Source: Cyclobacteriaceae bacterium
GTDB taxonomy: Bacteria > Bacteroidota > Bacteroidia > Cytophagales > Cyclobacteriaceae
Reading direction: 5' to 3'
NCBI GenBank assembly: GCA_958296015.1
Contig: CATQIH010000018.1
Coordinates: 62,001 to 126,000, forward strand
Length of the DNA stretch: 64,000 bases
Under the pieces are notes generated by a model that did no database searches, was not told where the DNA came from, and saw only the letters and a program-made list of their open reading frames with translations. Shown here one piece after another: positions 8,441 to 14,898 of the stretch. Each line of letters begins with the position of its first letter. The first letter of the stretch is position 1. The position numbers and the translations under genes are program-made.

Positions 8441-8929
8441 ATGGAATTAATTTTTGATCAACGAGGAAATTTGCAACCCTATGAAAAGATAAAACTTAAA
8501 TTGGATGAGTTTGAAGCCTTTTTTGTGGATCAGTTTCCTAATAATGACCAGAGAAGACAGATATTTGACAACTACCTGAAATTTGTAAATGATTTTTCTG
8601 CAAAAATTTCCAATAACTTTATTCATTGGATAAATGGAAGTTTTGTAACTGCCCAAGAACATCCCAATGATATTGATTTTGTTACTATTATCAACTTTGA
8701 GATATTTGAATCCAAGGAAAAGCTGATTCATGAAAATTTTAGATTAGAAGGAGCAAGAAAGAATTATGGAGTTGATGCTTACACGATAAGACAATATCCT
8801 AAAGAACATAAGAAATATATACTTTACCATTCGGATTGGGTATATTGGAATAATTGGTTTAGCCAGACCAAGAAGAATAGAGCTAAAAAGAAGTATCCAA
8901 AAGGATTTATAGAGATTGAATTTAACTGA
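8441..8929 (+). CDS. Nucleotidyltransferase-fold protein, DUF6932-like
   Basis: 162 residues. The segment WINGSFVT followed by NDIDFVTI gives the G-S-x(10-13)-D-x-D pattern of the polymerase-beta nucleotidyltransferase fold and resembles DUF6932 proteins. The C-terminus is Lys/Trp rich (DWVYWNNWF, KKNRAKKKYPKGF). Relatives occur in defence and toxin-antitoxin contexts, but I cannot assign a substrate. It overlaps or abuts the small gene at 8916-9155, so the two are probably translationally coupled. Both are AT-richer than the flanking housekeeping genes, which suggests horizontal origin. Repeat element A1 lies just upstream. Confidence 0.65.
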   Translation: MELIFDQRGNLQPYEKIKLKLDEFEAFFVDQFPNNDQRRQIFDNYLKFVNDFSAKISNNFIHWINGSFVTAQEHPNDIDFVTIINFEIFESKEKLIHENFRLEGARKNYGVDAYTIRQYPKEHKKYILYHSDWVYWNNWFSQTKKNRAKKKYPKGFIEIEFN

Positions 8930-9155
8930 TGCGTTTATGGAAGCTACAGATAAAGAAGCAAAAGTTGCTAGGATTAGCGACATCATTGAACAGATTGAGG
9001 TATTAAATAATATGATTGAGTTGCACCAAACTCATCAAGGGGATGCTTCAACCATATTTCAATATGAGTATATGCGTAACAAGTTCATCGGTGAATTAAA
9101 TGATTTAATGAAAGACTTCAAACTAGATGTCAGATTAACAGAACATGCGGCCTAG
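8916..9155 (+). CDS. Small helical protein paired with the nucleotidyltransferase-fold gene
   Basis: 79 residues from a TTG at 8916 that overlaps the upstream gene by 14 bp; the alternative start is ATG at 8937, giving 72 residues. The sequence is predicted mostly helical with heptad-like leucines and isoleucines (ISDIIEQIEVLNNMIEL, FIGELNDLMKDF). I do not recognise a family. Position and coupling suggest it is the partner, perhaps the neutraliser or structural cofactor, of the nucleotidyltransferase-fold protein. The gene ends 38 bp before the duplicated GH15 fragment. Confidence 0.5.
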   Translation: MNLTDAFMEATDKEAKVARISDIIEQIEVLNNMIELHQTHQGDASTIFQYEYMRNKFIGELNDLMKDFKLDVRLTEHAA

Positions 9156-9192
9156 AAAAAATAAAAGCAGAGGCTACCCCACGGCACACAAC

Positions 9193-9387
9193 ACCGCTAC
9201 AAACACAAAGATGACTTCGGCACCCTGGAAACCACTTTCCTGATCTACGCTTTCTGGTATGTAGAAGCCCTGGCCTGCGCCAGCCAGGTAGAAGAAGTCG
9301 TAAAAGCCTTTGAAAACAATCGTGCAATACAGCAACCACCTGGGGCTGTTTAGCGAAGATATAGACGCCGCTACCGGTAGCCAGTAT
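9193..9387 (+). pseudogene. Duplicated, frameshifted fragment of the GH15 gene
   Basis: This segment matches 6499-6690 inside the intact GH15 gene almost base for base (for example CGCTACAAACACAAAGATGA in both), with scattered substitutions and a net one-to-three-base gain near 9320 that breaks the frame. It encodes the residues around the catalytic-base motif. Homology stops sharply at both ends, beginning shortly after the 8916-9155 gene and ending just before the motif SQWGNFP. It is a partial duplication rather than an independent gene. Confidence 0.85.
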
Positions 9388-9469
9388 CTTAGTCAAAGAC
9401 AGTTAACTGTCGCCGTGGTGGGTCTTGTAACCTGCCACAAACTCTGATTGTAAAGGTACTCCCAGCTTA

Positions 9470-9493
9470 TCTGCGGGTCACAAGACCCGCAGA
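9470..9493. other. Perfect 10-bp inverted repeat
   Basis: TCTGCGGGTC at 9470-9479 pairs perfectly with GACCCGCAGA at 9484-9493 across a 4-nt loop. No T-run follows on either strand, so a simple terminator is unlikely. Function unknown; it may be a short palindromic repeat unit. Confidence 0.6.
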
Positions 9494-9656
9494 GGCGGTA
9501 GAATTTTCAATTTTCAATTTTCAATTTTCTCAATATTCAATTAAATCACCTTTATCATCTCACAGAACATTCGTACATATAAGCGGCTATATCACGCGTA
9601 TACAACCCCGTTGCCGCCATTTTGTCCGTGGGGTACTAAAAAGACGCGGCGGCGGT

Positions 9657-9842
9657 TCTTTTTCGAGGAAAGCCTCTCTTTGAAGTGGGGGTGGGTACTT
9701 CAAAGACAGGATTTCGCGTCTTTTTCGAGGAAAGCCTCTCTTTGAAGTGGGGGTGGGTACTTCAAAAGCAGGATTTCGCGTCTTTTTCGAGGAAGTCCTT
9801 TCTTTGAAGTGGGGGTGAGTACTTCAAAGACAGGATTTCGCG
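9657..9842. repeat. Three tandem 62-bp repeats, each with a hairpin
   Basis: Units at 9657-9718, 9719-9780 and 9781-9842, each exactly 62 bp. Units 1 and 2 differ at two positions; unit 3 has about four more changes. In each unit TCTTTGAAGT and ACTTCAAAGA form a 10-bp stem (weakened in unit 2) around a G-rich 10-nt loop. A smaller stem, GAGG with CCTC in units 1-2, becomes AGGA with TCCT in unit 3. The unit junction CGCGTCTTTTT is the reverse complement of 9638-9648, so the array is also bounded by an inverted repeat. Confidence 0.9.
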
Positions 9843-9969
9843 TCTATTATGAGGCTTTGCGTTCTTCCAGGTCTCTATCCTTTCTTCGGGTTGGAGTTTG
9901 GCTGTTTTTTGTTCCGCCCAACTTTAAAGCAGCACATTGGCAGTTAAAGGATATAAAGCATATAAAATA

Positions 9970-10004
9970 CAGGCAGCAACGGGCTTTAAGCCCGTTGCTG
10001 CCTG
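9970..10004. repeat. 16-bp perfect palindrome, REP-like
   Basis: CAGGCAGCAACGGGCT pairs perfectly with AGCCCGTTGCTGCCTG across a 3-nt loop. The core AACGGGCTTTAAGCCCGTT resembles palindromes scattered in many Bacteroidota genomes. Only one copy is visible here and there is no adjacent transposase gene. Confidence 0.65.
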
Positions 10005-10040
10005 ATTTTGCTGCAATTCTCTAACCAGACGAACAGCCAC

Positions 10041-10083
10041 AAAAAAAGCTGGCAAATACAGAGGTATCTCTATACTTGCCAGC
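10041..10083 (-). terminator. Rho-independent terminator of the 10161-10652 gene
   Basis: The 36-nt hairpin at 10048-10083 pairs almost end to end (GCTGGCAA with TTGCCAGC at its base, G-U pairs inside). On the minus strand it is followed directly by a run of seven T at 10047-10041. It lies about 80 bp after the stop of the minus-strand gene. Confidence 0.75.
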
Positions 10084-10160
10084 CACAACATGCCACAGGT
10101 GGGCTGATCATGCACTTATGATGCCTGCGTGCGCCATTACCCTGTTACTGATCTTTTATC

Positions 10161-10652
10161 TTATTCCTTCTCTTCTGTTACATTACCGGAGCGGCGACTT
10201 GTATTGACAAATCGCTTTTTGAGGTCATCATACACCGGCTTCGCATCAGGAACATTCACCTTAGAAGCTCCTTTGATAGCATGGTAATAAGACAAGGCAG
10301 CCACATACGCCTCACTACCCGACAGCATGATCGTATCATCGAGTCTGCTGCAAATCTGTTGTGCCATGCGTAGCACCTTTGTCAGTTTTTGCGCAGCCTG
10401 AAAATCTATGCGCATCTCTTCCACATCTATATAAGCAGGCTTTAGTGCTGGCTTGCTTTCTATATAATCTATCGCTTTTTCTACAAAAGGAATCGTCTTA
10501 TCGCTCATTTTGGGCAGCGTCTTCCGCTCCTCTGCCGTCAGGGCAATCAGGTAAGGAGCCAGGATCGCCTGCGCCTCCTCCAATTTATTCAGCGCACTTT
10601 TCAGGTCTTTATCAGGTGCCTGGATAGAGACTACATTATTGGTATTTTTCAT
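10161..10652 (-). CDS. Conserved Bacteroidota hypothetical protein
   Basis: About 163 residues from the ATG at 10652 (MKNTNNVVSIQ); the frame extends upstream to 10715 but the added residues look non-coding. The protein is mostly helical and contains segments I recall from a recurrent Bacteroidota hypothetical family: LTAEERKTLPKMSDKT, YIDVEEM and LDDTIMLSGSEAYVAAL. No signal peptide, membrane segment or catalytic motif is visible. I cannot assign a function. It is monocistronic with its own strong terminator and is surrounded by repeats. Confidence 0.7.
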   Translation of the reverse strand: MKNTNNVVSIQAPDKDLKSALNKLEEAQAILAPYLIALTAEERKTLPKMSDKTIPFVEKAIDYIESKPALKPAYIDVEEMRIDFQAAQKLTKVLRMAQQICSRLDDTIMLSGSEAYVAALSYYHAIKGASKVNVPDAKPVYDDLKKRFVNTSRRSGNVTEEKE

Positions 10653-10794
10653 GACTGATGATATTTGGTAAAACATCCTTTTCCCCAAAAGTGCAGGATG
10701 GTGTTTACAAAGCAAATCAGGATATGAGCTAAATATTACAGATGTAATAAATAAGCCAAAGTAAGACTTATAGGGGAAGCATATATTTTCTACC

Positions 10795-10920
10795 TATGTA
10801 GAAATAATGTAGCCTGGCGTATATCAAGGATTGGAGAGGATGTTTTATATTGGGGGTGTATAGAATGGATGGATAGGCGCGATGCGTCTATATAATTGTT
10901 GGGTGTAAGCTAAAAAGAAA
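10795..10920 (+). repeat. Dispersed intergenic element A, copy A2
   Basis: Matches A1 (8263-8400) at both ends with a different middle. Near its right end ATAGGCGC and GCGTCTAT form a stem with a 3-nt loop (one G-U pair). The element finishes with TTGTTGGGT and runs to within a few bases of the ATG at 10924. Confidence 0.55.
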
Positions 10921-10923
10921 CAG

Positions 10924-11403
10924 ATGACAATTTTTACATTAATACTAATTTTTCATTCTACCTTTCTTGGACAACAAGAGGGATTTGATTTGAATAAAAT
11001 AAAATTTGGAGGACTGGATTTTTTTGTTTCCGAAGAAAAGATCATAGCAACATTTGGTGAACCCAAAATAATTGACCCTGGATATGAATGTGGATTTTAT
11101 TCAAATAATCAGACAGGCGGACCATTCTACCAATTAGTGTATGATAATTTCAACTATATTGGAAGTGAAACAGAAAACTTTCAATTGGAAAATGTTGAAT
11201 TTGACCTGAAAGGAGAAACTCGATTAATGTATGGCAACCATGAGATTAGTGGATTAACAACAAAACATGAATTTGCAAAACTGTTTGAAAAATACCCAGA
11301 TAATGATATTATAATTATCTTTTCTATAGTTAGTGACGATGGAGCAAGATTCAGATTCAAGGACGGAAAACTGACAAAATTTGAATATTGGTCACCATGT
11401 TGA
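10924..11403 (+). CDS. Small secreted hypothetical protein
   Basis: 159 residues. A short hydrophobic N-terminus (TIFTLILIFHSTFLG) looks like a signal peptide with cleavage before QQEG. The rest is a soluble domain with no family I recognise; it reads as a compact alpha/beta or beta-rich fold with motifs FVSEEKIIATFGEP and FRFKDGKLTKFEYWSPC. The FGEP turn is reminiscent of small periplasmic repeat domains, but that is weak. It is AT-rich like the neighbouring toxin-antitoxin genes, preceded by element A2 and followed 15 bp after its stop by element B1, so it sits in the cassette-like array. Confidence 0.6.
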   Translation: MTIFTLILIFHSTFLGQQEGFDLNKIKFGGLDFFVSEEKIIATFGEPKIIDPGYECGFYSNNQTGGPFYQLVYDNFNYIGSETENFQLENVEFDLKGETRLMYGNHEISGLTTKHEFAKLFEKYPDNDIIIIFSIVSDDGARFRFKDGKLTKFEYWSPC

Positions 11404-11418
11404 GAAGGAAAAAGCCTA

Positions 11419-11473
11419 CCTGCTTGAACGCATATCCATGCGTTCTTCATCTTACAGGGCATTTTCAATGCCT
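11419..11473. repeat. Dispersed intergenic element B, copy B1
   Basis: Member of a four-copy family with consensus halves CYGCTTGARCGCATATNTA and TGCGTTCTTCATCTTACAGG, ending GGCATTTTNAATGCC. It has two small hairpins: GAACGCAT/ATGCGTTC (8 bp, perfect in this copy) and GGCATT/AATGCC. It lies 15 bp after a stop codon. Confidence 0.8.
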
Positions 11474-11558
11474 CCAGGCATGTCACTTAGCCCGTACTAC
11501 TTGTATGTCAATACCAGTACAACCCGTTTGCTGCTAAAAATTAGCAAAACATTATAAT

Positions 11559-11613
11559 CCCGCTTGAGCGCATATTTATGCGTTCTTCATCTTACAGGGC
11601 ATTTTTAATGCCT
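11559..11613. repeat. Dispersed intergenic element B, copy B2
   Basis: Nearly identical to B1 and B4 over 55 bp, including CTTACAGGGCATTTT. This copy lies 90 bp before the first toxin-antitoxin pair. Confidence 0.8.
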
Positions 11614-11702
11614 TTCCTTTTACGGCAGATCATGCTATAAACTATTCAAAAGGAATAAATATTAGCTGAAAAAGCCCTAAATTAGAGGAAAAACAAAATG
11701 CT

Positions 11703-11939
11703 ATGTCTACAACTGAACTGAAACAAAAGCTAATCAGCAAAATTGAGCAAACAGAAGACGATAGCCTTCTGGAAGAGGCACTCAGGTTGCTTGATATTGA
11801 GATGGATGATTTGGACTTAATTGAATTAGATAAAAATCAGATAGAAGCTATTGATGAAGCTAAAGAGCAGATAAAAAACGGTCAGTATTTAACCAATCAA
11901 CAGGCTAACAAAGAAATAGATGAATGGCTAAGCAAGTGA
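11703..11939 (+). CDS. Antitoxin-like small protein
   Basis: 78 residues, strongly acidic and helical (MSTTELKQKLISKIEQ, later EALRLLDIEMDDLDLIEL), ending in QQANKEIDEWLSK. This layout, with an N-terminal helical dimerisation region and a C-terminal toxin-binding helix, is that of the small antitoxins that accompany Bacteroidota ParE/RelE toxins. Its stop overlaps the toxin start by 16 bp, the usual antitoxin-first order. Such antitoxins normally repress their own operon, though no operator is evident. Confidence 0.75.
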   Translation: MSTTELKQKLISKIEQTEDDSLLEEALRLLDIEMDDLDLIELDKNQIEAIDEAKEQIKNGQYLTNQQANKEIDEWLSK

Positions 11940-12226
11940 TTTGGTCACAAAGAGCGCAAACTGACAGGAAAGAGATTCTAGCATACTGGAAAAAGAGAAA
12001 CAGGTCAAGTATTTACATTAAAAAGCTTAATAAGCTTTTTAATGAAGCCGTGCAATTGATTGCTGAACATCCCAGAATTGGCAAAGAAACAAATAAAGAT
12101 CAGGTACGGGTTAAAGTTGTGCGTGACTATTTGTTGATTTATGAAGAAACTGAACGCCATATTGGAATACTGACAGTTTGGGACAGTAGGCAAGATCCCA
12201 AAAGATTGGACAAGATTATTGAATAA
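11924..12226 (+). CDS. RelE/ParE-family toxin
   Basis: 100 residues of the RelE/ParE fold: an N-terminal strand (QVIWSQRAQTDRKEILAYW), a helical hairpin, the family's IAEHPRIGKET turn, and C-terminal strands VRVKVVRDYLLIYEE and IGILTVWDSRQDP. The R-x-x-x-V-R-D-Y-L-I-Y block is typical of ParE-type toxins in Bacteroidota. Members either cut ribosome-bound mRNA (RelE) or poison gyrase (ParE); which applies cannot be read here. It overlaps the antitoxin gene by 16 bp and is followed 28 bp later by element B3. Confidence 0.85.
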   Translation: MAKQVIWSQRAQTDRKEILAYWKKRNRSSIYIKKLNKLFNEAVQLIAEHPRIGKETNKDQVRVKVVRDYLLIYEETERHIGILTVWDSRQDPKRLDKIIE

Positions 12227-12254
12227 AAGGAGCCTGTTGCTACCATTTAATACA

Positions 12255-12300
12255 CCTGCCTGAGCGTATGTCTATGCGTTCTCAATCATTAGGATGCTGC
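12255..12300. repeat. Dispersed intergenic element B, copy B3 (diverged)
   Basis: The left half matches the family (CTGCCTGAGCGTATG, TCTATGCGTTCT), the right half has diverged. It lies 28 bp after the stop of the first toxin gene. Confidence 0.6.
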
Positions 12301-12318
12301 AAGGAAGATGGAGGTAAG

Positions 12319-12345
12319 GTGTCTGTATACTATGTTGTGAGCACA
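12319..12345 (+). repeat. Partial right end of element A (copy A3)
   Basis: GTGTCTGTATACTATGTTGT resembles the right ends of A1 and A2 (GTGTCTATATGGATGTTGGG in A1). It lies 50 bp before the second antitoxin gene, at the same relative position as in the other copies. Short, so uncertain. Confidence 0.35.
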
Positions 12346-12394
12346 TTTGAAAAGACAATGATAATGCTGATATTTAGGATAAAAATCTGAAGGA

Positions 12395-12592
12395 ATGAAA
12401 ACAGCTATTTTGCTAAGTGAATCTGATGCTGATATAAAGTTGCTCATAGAATTAGCCCATAAATTAGGAATCAAAACTAAAATCTTGACAGAGGAAGATG
12501 CTGAGGATTTAGCGATGGTATATGCCATAGAAAAAGGAAAGACGGGTGAATATGTAGATACTCAAGATTTCATCAAAAGTCTCCGTCGATGA
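12395..12592 (+). CDS. Antitoxin-like small protein of the second pair
   Basis: 65 residues: MKTAILLSESDADIKLLIEL, then AHKLGIKTKILTEEDAED and a C-terminal DTQDFIKSLRR. This pattern (a short strand, two helices and a basic tail) is common for the small partner of RelE-type toxins in Bacteroidota. Its stop overlaps the toxin start by 4 bp (ATGA), so translation is coupled. DNA-binding is plausible but no helix-turn-helix is clear. Confidence 0.7.
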   Translation: MKTAILLSESDADIKLLIELAHKLGIKTKILTEEDAEDLAMVYAIEKGKTGEYVDTQDFIKSLRR

Positions 12593-12858
12593 ATGTCAGG
12601 ATTGATAAATCTTTTGAAAAAGACACCAAAAAGATAAAAGATCAAAAACTACTTACTACAAAGATAGCTGATACCATAGAACAAGTGCAGGCATGCAATA
12701 GCAGCGACGAGATCAAGAATATGAAGAAGTTGAAAGGATCTCATGATTATTTTCGTATCAGAATAGGAAATCATAGAATAGGAATTTCAATTGAAGGCGA
12801 TACTATAGATTTTATCAGATTCCTGCCTAGAAAGGACATCTATAAATATTTTCCATAA
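12589..12858 (+). CDS. RelE-family toxin of the second pair
   Basis: 89 residues with the compact RelE/HigB-like fold: DKSFEKDTKKIKDQKLL helix, MKKLKGSHDYFRIRIGNHRI and the strand IDFIRFLPRKDIYKYFP. The K-L-x-G-x-x-x-Y-R-I-R-x-G-x-x-R-I motif is the classic RelE-superfamily core, expected to be a ribosome-dependent mRNA interferase. It overlaps its antitoxin by 4 bp and is followed 20 bp later by element B4. It is not a close paralogue of the toxin at 11924. Confidence 0.85.
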   Translation: MNVRIDKSFEKDTKKIKDQKLLTTKIADTIEQVQACNSSDEIKNMKKLKGSHDYFRIRIGNHRIGISIEGDTIDFIRFLPRKDIYKYFP

Positions 12859-12878
12859 AGATAGAATGAGAATGTACA

Positions 12879-12932
12879 CCCGCTTGAGCGCATATCTATG
12901 CGTTCTTCCTCTTACAGGGTATTTTAATGCCT
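12879..12932. repeat. Dispersed intergenic element B, copy B4
   Basis: Close match to B1 and B2 (CCCGCTTGAGCGCATATCTA, CTTACAGGGTATTTTAATGC). It lies 20 bp after the stop of the second toxin gene and is the last copy before the housekeeping region. Confidence 0.8.
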
Positions 12933-12991
12933 TTATAATGATACTTTGTTAATTCATTTGTTAGAAGGCAAGTTTATACCATTAGCTTCCG

Positions 12992-13061
12992 TTGAGTATT
13001 GAGTGTTAAAAAATATTCAACACTCAATATCAATAATCAACACTCAACGCCCAATACTCAA
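12992..13061. repeat. Inverted and direct TTGAGTATTGAGTGTT repeats
   Basis: TTGAGTATTGAGTGTT (12992-13007) is followed by two inverted copies (AACACTCAATATCAA from 13019, and a diverged one from 13039). Related sequence plus a shared GACAAAGTA tract occurs after the GH15 gene near 6815-6875. It lies between the toxin-antitoxin region and the convergent icd gene. Confidence 0.55.
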
Positions 13062-13137
13062 GTAAAGAGCCAAATGACAAAGTAACTGTTAAAGGTGGTT
13101 TTTCATCAGTTAAGCCGTTAGTGAATGCAGCCACCAT

Positions 13138-14601
13138 TTATTCTCCCTGCGCCAGTGAATAGGCTCTTTCTCCATTGAAGAAATACAGGTTCTCCGTTTT
13201 GATCACATCCAGCTTTGCTTCATCATTGATGCGTTTCAGCAGATCTAGCAATACAGTATGGGTAGTGGGTTTGCCTTCCGGATGCACAAAGCGGCAGCGC
13301 CAGTGGTCTGAATGAAAAGTTTCGGGCTTACCTTCCGGATATACCGTCACGCCACGGTTGGAGATCATCTTGAGGGGCAGGGCTGCCGGTGCCACAGCTT
13401 CCAGCTTCTTTCCCAGTACTTTCGCATCCCGGTCGTGCTCGTTCCAGTCCAGAAACACATCGATGCCTACCAGTTCTTTTGTTGTAATAGCATCCGTCTT
13501 GGTCTGGTGGTAGAGCTTGCTGCTGTCTACCGACTGAAATTCCACCGGCTTCAGGCGCGAAGGTACCTGTCCCAGATTGTTAATGACTGCTTCTGCAAAG
13601 GCTTTGGTGCCTACAATCTCCTTGCTGGTGCCAATGCGGTATACGTCTGCCGTGTGGATGCCGTCTTCAATGGTTTTGAGCCAGGCGTTATTTATCTTTT
13701 CGGCAATATCTGACTGTCCGATATGCACCAGCATCATGATGGCAGCGTTGATCAGGCCGGACGGATTGGCAATATCTTTACCGGCAATGGGAGGTGCGGA
13801 ACCATGAATAGCTTCAAACATGGCGCACGACTCTCCGATGTTGGCAGAGCCGCCCAGGCCGACAGAGCCTGCAATCTGCGCGGCAATGTCGGAGATAATG
13901 TCACCGTACAGGTTGAGTGTTACGATCACATCCAGCGTTTCCGGCTTATCTGCCAGCATGGCCGAGCCAATGTCGATAATCATATGCTCTTTGATGATGT
14001 CGGGGTACTCTTCGCCGATCTCGTTGAATACCTTATGAAACAGGCCGTCGGCCAGCTTCATGATATTATCTTTGGTAAAACAGGTCACCTTTTTGCGCTT
14101 ATAGGCTTTGGCATATTCAAAAGCGTAGCGGATGATCTTCTCGCAGCCCGGACGACTGATCAGCTTCAGGCATTGGACTACTTCACCGGTTTGCTGATGC
14201 TCAATACCGGCATAGAGGTCTTCTTCGTTCTCACGGATGATAACAAGATCCAGGTGGCTGTGCAGGGTAGAGATATAGGGGCTGTAGGCCCGGCAGGGAC
14301 GTACGTTAGCGTACAGACCCAGCGTGGTACGCGTGGTGACGTTTAGCGACTTGAATCCGCCGCCCTGCGGTGTGGTGATCGGTGCCTTCAGAAATACTTT
14401 GGTGCTTCGGAGCGAATCCCAGGCCGAAGGGGCAATGCCTGTACTTACCCCCTGGCTGTATACTTTTTCGCCAATTTCAATTACTTCCGGCGCTATGTTA
14501 GCACCCGCAGCATGAAGAATATCAAGCGTAGCGTGCATGATTTCCGGTCCGATGCCATCTCCATAAGCGACCGTTATTTTTCTTTTTTCAGACATACTCA
14601 T
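13138..14601 (-). CDS. icd: NADP-dependent isocitrate dehydrogenase
   Basis: 487 residues. TCA-cycle enzyme that oxidatively decarboxylates isocitrate to 2-oxoglutarate. The N-terminal two thirds hold the isocitrate/isopropylmalate dehydrogenase core: VAYGDGIGPEIM at the start, the substrate loop FKSLNVTTRTTLGLYANVRP, the RENEEDLYAGIEH segment, the metal-binding LNLYGDIISDIAAQIAGS, and the coenzyme loop FEAIHGSAPPIAGKD. A C-terminal extension of about 130 residues matches the long type of this enzyme found in Bacteroidota, Thermus and Rickettsia. MSMSEKRK offers two Met starts. It is monocistronic, divergent from enoyl-CoA hydratase. Confidence 0.93.
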   Translation of the reverse strand: MSMSEKRKITVAYGDGIGPEIMHATLDILHAAGANIAPEVIEIGEKVYSQGVSTGIAPSAWDSLRSTKVFLKAPITTPQGGGFKSLNVTTRTTLGLYANVRPCRAYSPYISTLHSHLDLVIIRENEEDLYAGIEHQQTGEVVQCLKLISRPGCEKIIRYAFEYAKAYKRKKVTCFTKDNIMKLADGLFHKVFNEIGEEYPDIIKEHMIIDIGSAMLADKPETLDVIVTLNLYGDIISDIAAQIAGSVGLGGSANIGESCAMFEAIHGSAPPIAGKDIANPSGLINAAIMMLVHIGQSDIAEKINNAWLKTIEDGIHTADVYRIGTSKEIVGTKAFAEAVINNLGQVPSRLKPVEFQSVDSSKLYHQTKTDAITTKELVGIDVFLDWNEHDRDAKVLGKKLEAVAPAALPLKMISNRGVTVYPEGKPETFHSDHWRCRFVHPEGKPTTHTVLLDLLKRINDEAKLDVIKTENLYFFNGERAYSLAQGE

Positions 14602-14898
14602 AGAAAATTACAAATCTCAAATATTAAAAGCCAAATGCCGCTGTAGCATGACAGGCTACCTCATTGGTCTGCTGCAAATTACACGCAACAGATCACAAAA
14701 CACAAACAATAGTGAACATACCTTGCAAGGTGTACCACCCAAACAGACAAAATACTGTTTTTGATTGTCGTTTTTAAAATAATTTTACCAACCTTTGTAA
14801 ACTTAAGGTCTGTAAAATAACCCGGAAGCAGATCAGCCGGGTTTTTTTGAGATGTATAGGCCGACTGTTGTATTTGGGTAAAATATATAAGTAATTAT
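14602..14898. other. 297-bp divergent intergenic region
   Basis: Separates icd (minus) and the enoyl-CoA hydratase gene (plus). It holds AT-rich sequence presumably carrying both promoters and a plus-strand terminator-like hairpin at 14819-14848. No coding frame is seen. Confidence 0.6.
14819..14848 (+). terminator. Terminator-like hairpin in the leader of the enoyl-CoA hydratase gene
   Basis: AACCCGG (14819-14825) pairs with CCGGGTT (14837-14843) and is followed by a T-run to 14848. It points toward the enoyl-CoA hydratase gene but no plus-strand gene lies upstream, so it would end a short transcript starting in the intergenic region: an attenuator or a small RNA terminator. Confidence 0.55.

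Larger units (their letters stand above)
9156..10160. other. 1-kb non-coding stretch: gene fragment, tandem repeats, palindromes
   Basis: No intact gene. In order it holds: the duplicated GH15 fragment (9193-9387); a 12-bp palindrome ACAGTTAACTGT at 9399; a hairpin at 9470-9493; a run of four TTTTCAA-like heptamers at about 9501-9530; three 62-bp tandem repeats (9657-9842); a 16-bp-stem palindrome (9970-10004); and a terminator (10041-10083). Confidence 0.75.
11404..11702. other. 299-bp gap with two copies of element B
   Basis: Contains B1 and B2, 85 bp apart, and otherwise only AT-rich sequence leading into the toxin-antitoxin pair. No coding frame is seen. Confidence 0.6.

Noticed and set aside
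9657-9842. CRISPR array
   Set aside because: Three directly abutting 62-bp units with no unique spacers and no cas genes; it is a plain tandem repeat.
9809-10024. 71-codon plus-strand frame
   Set aside because: It runs from the tandem repeat into the perfect palindrome and has no protein character.
8263-12932. Canonical integron cassette array
   Set aside because: No integrase gene, no complete pair of attC R'/R'' boxes, and element B folds as two small hairpins; kept only as a hypothesis.
14602-14898. Riboswitch in the icd/enoyl-CoA hydratase gap
   Set aside because: Only a single terminator hairpin is visible; no conserved aptamer motif was recognised.
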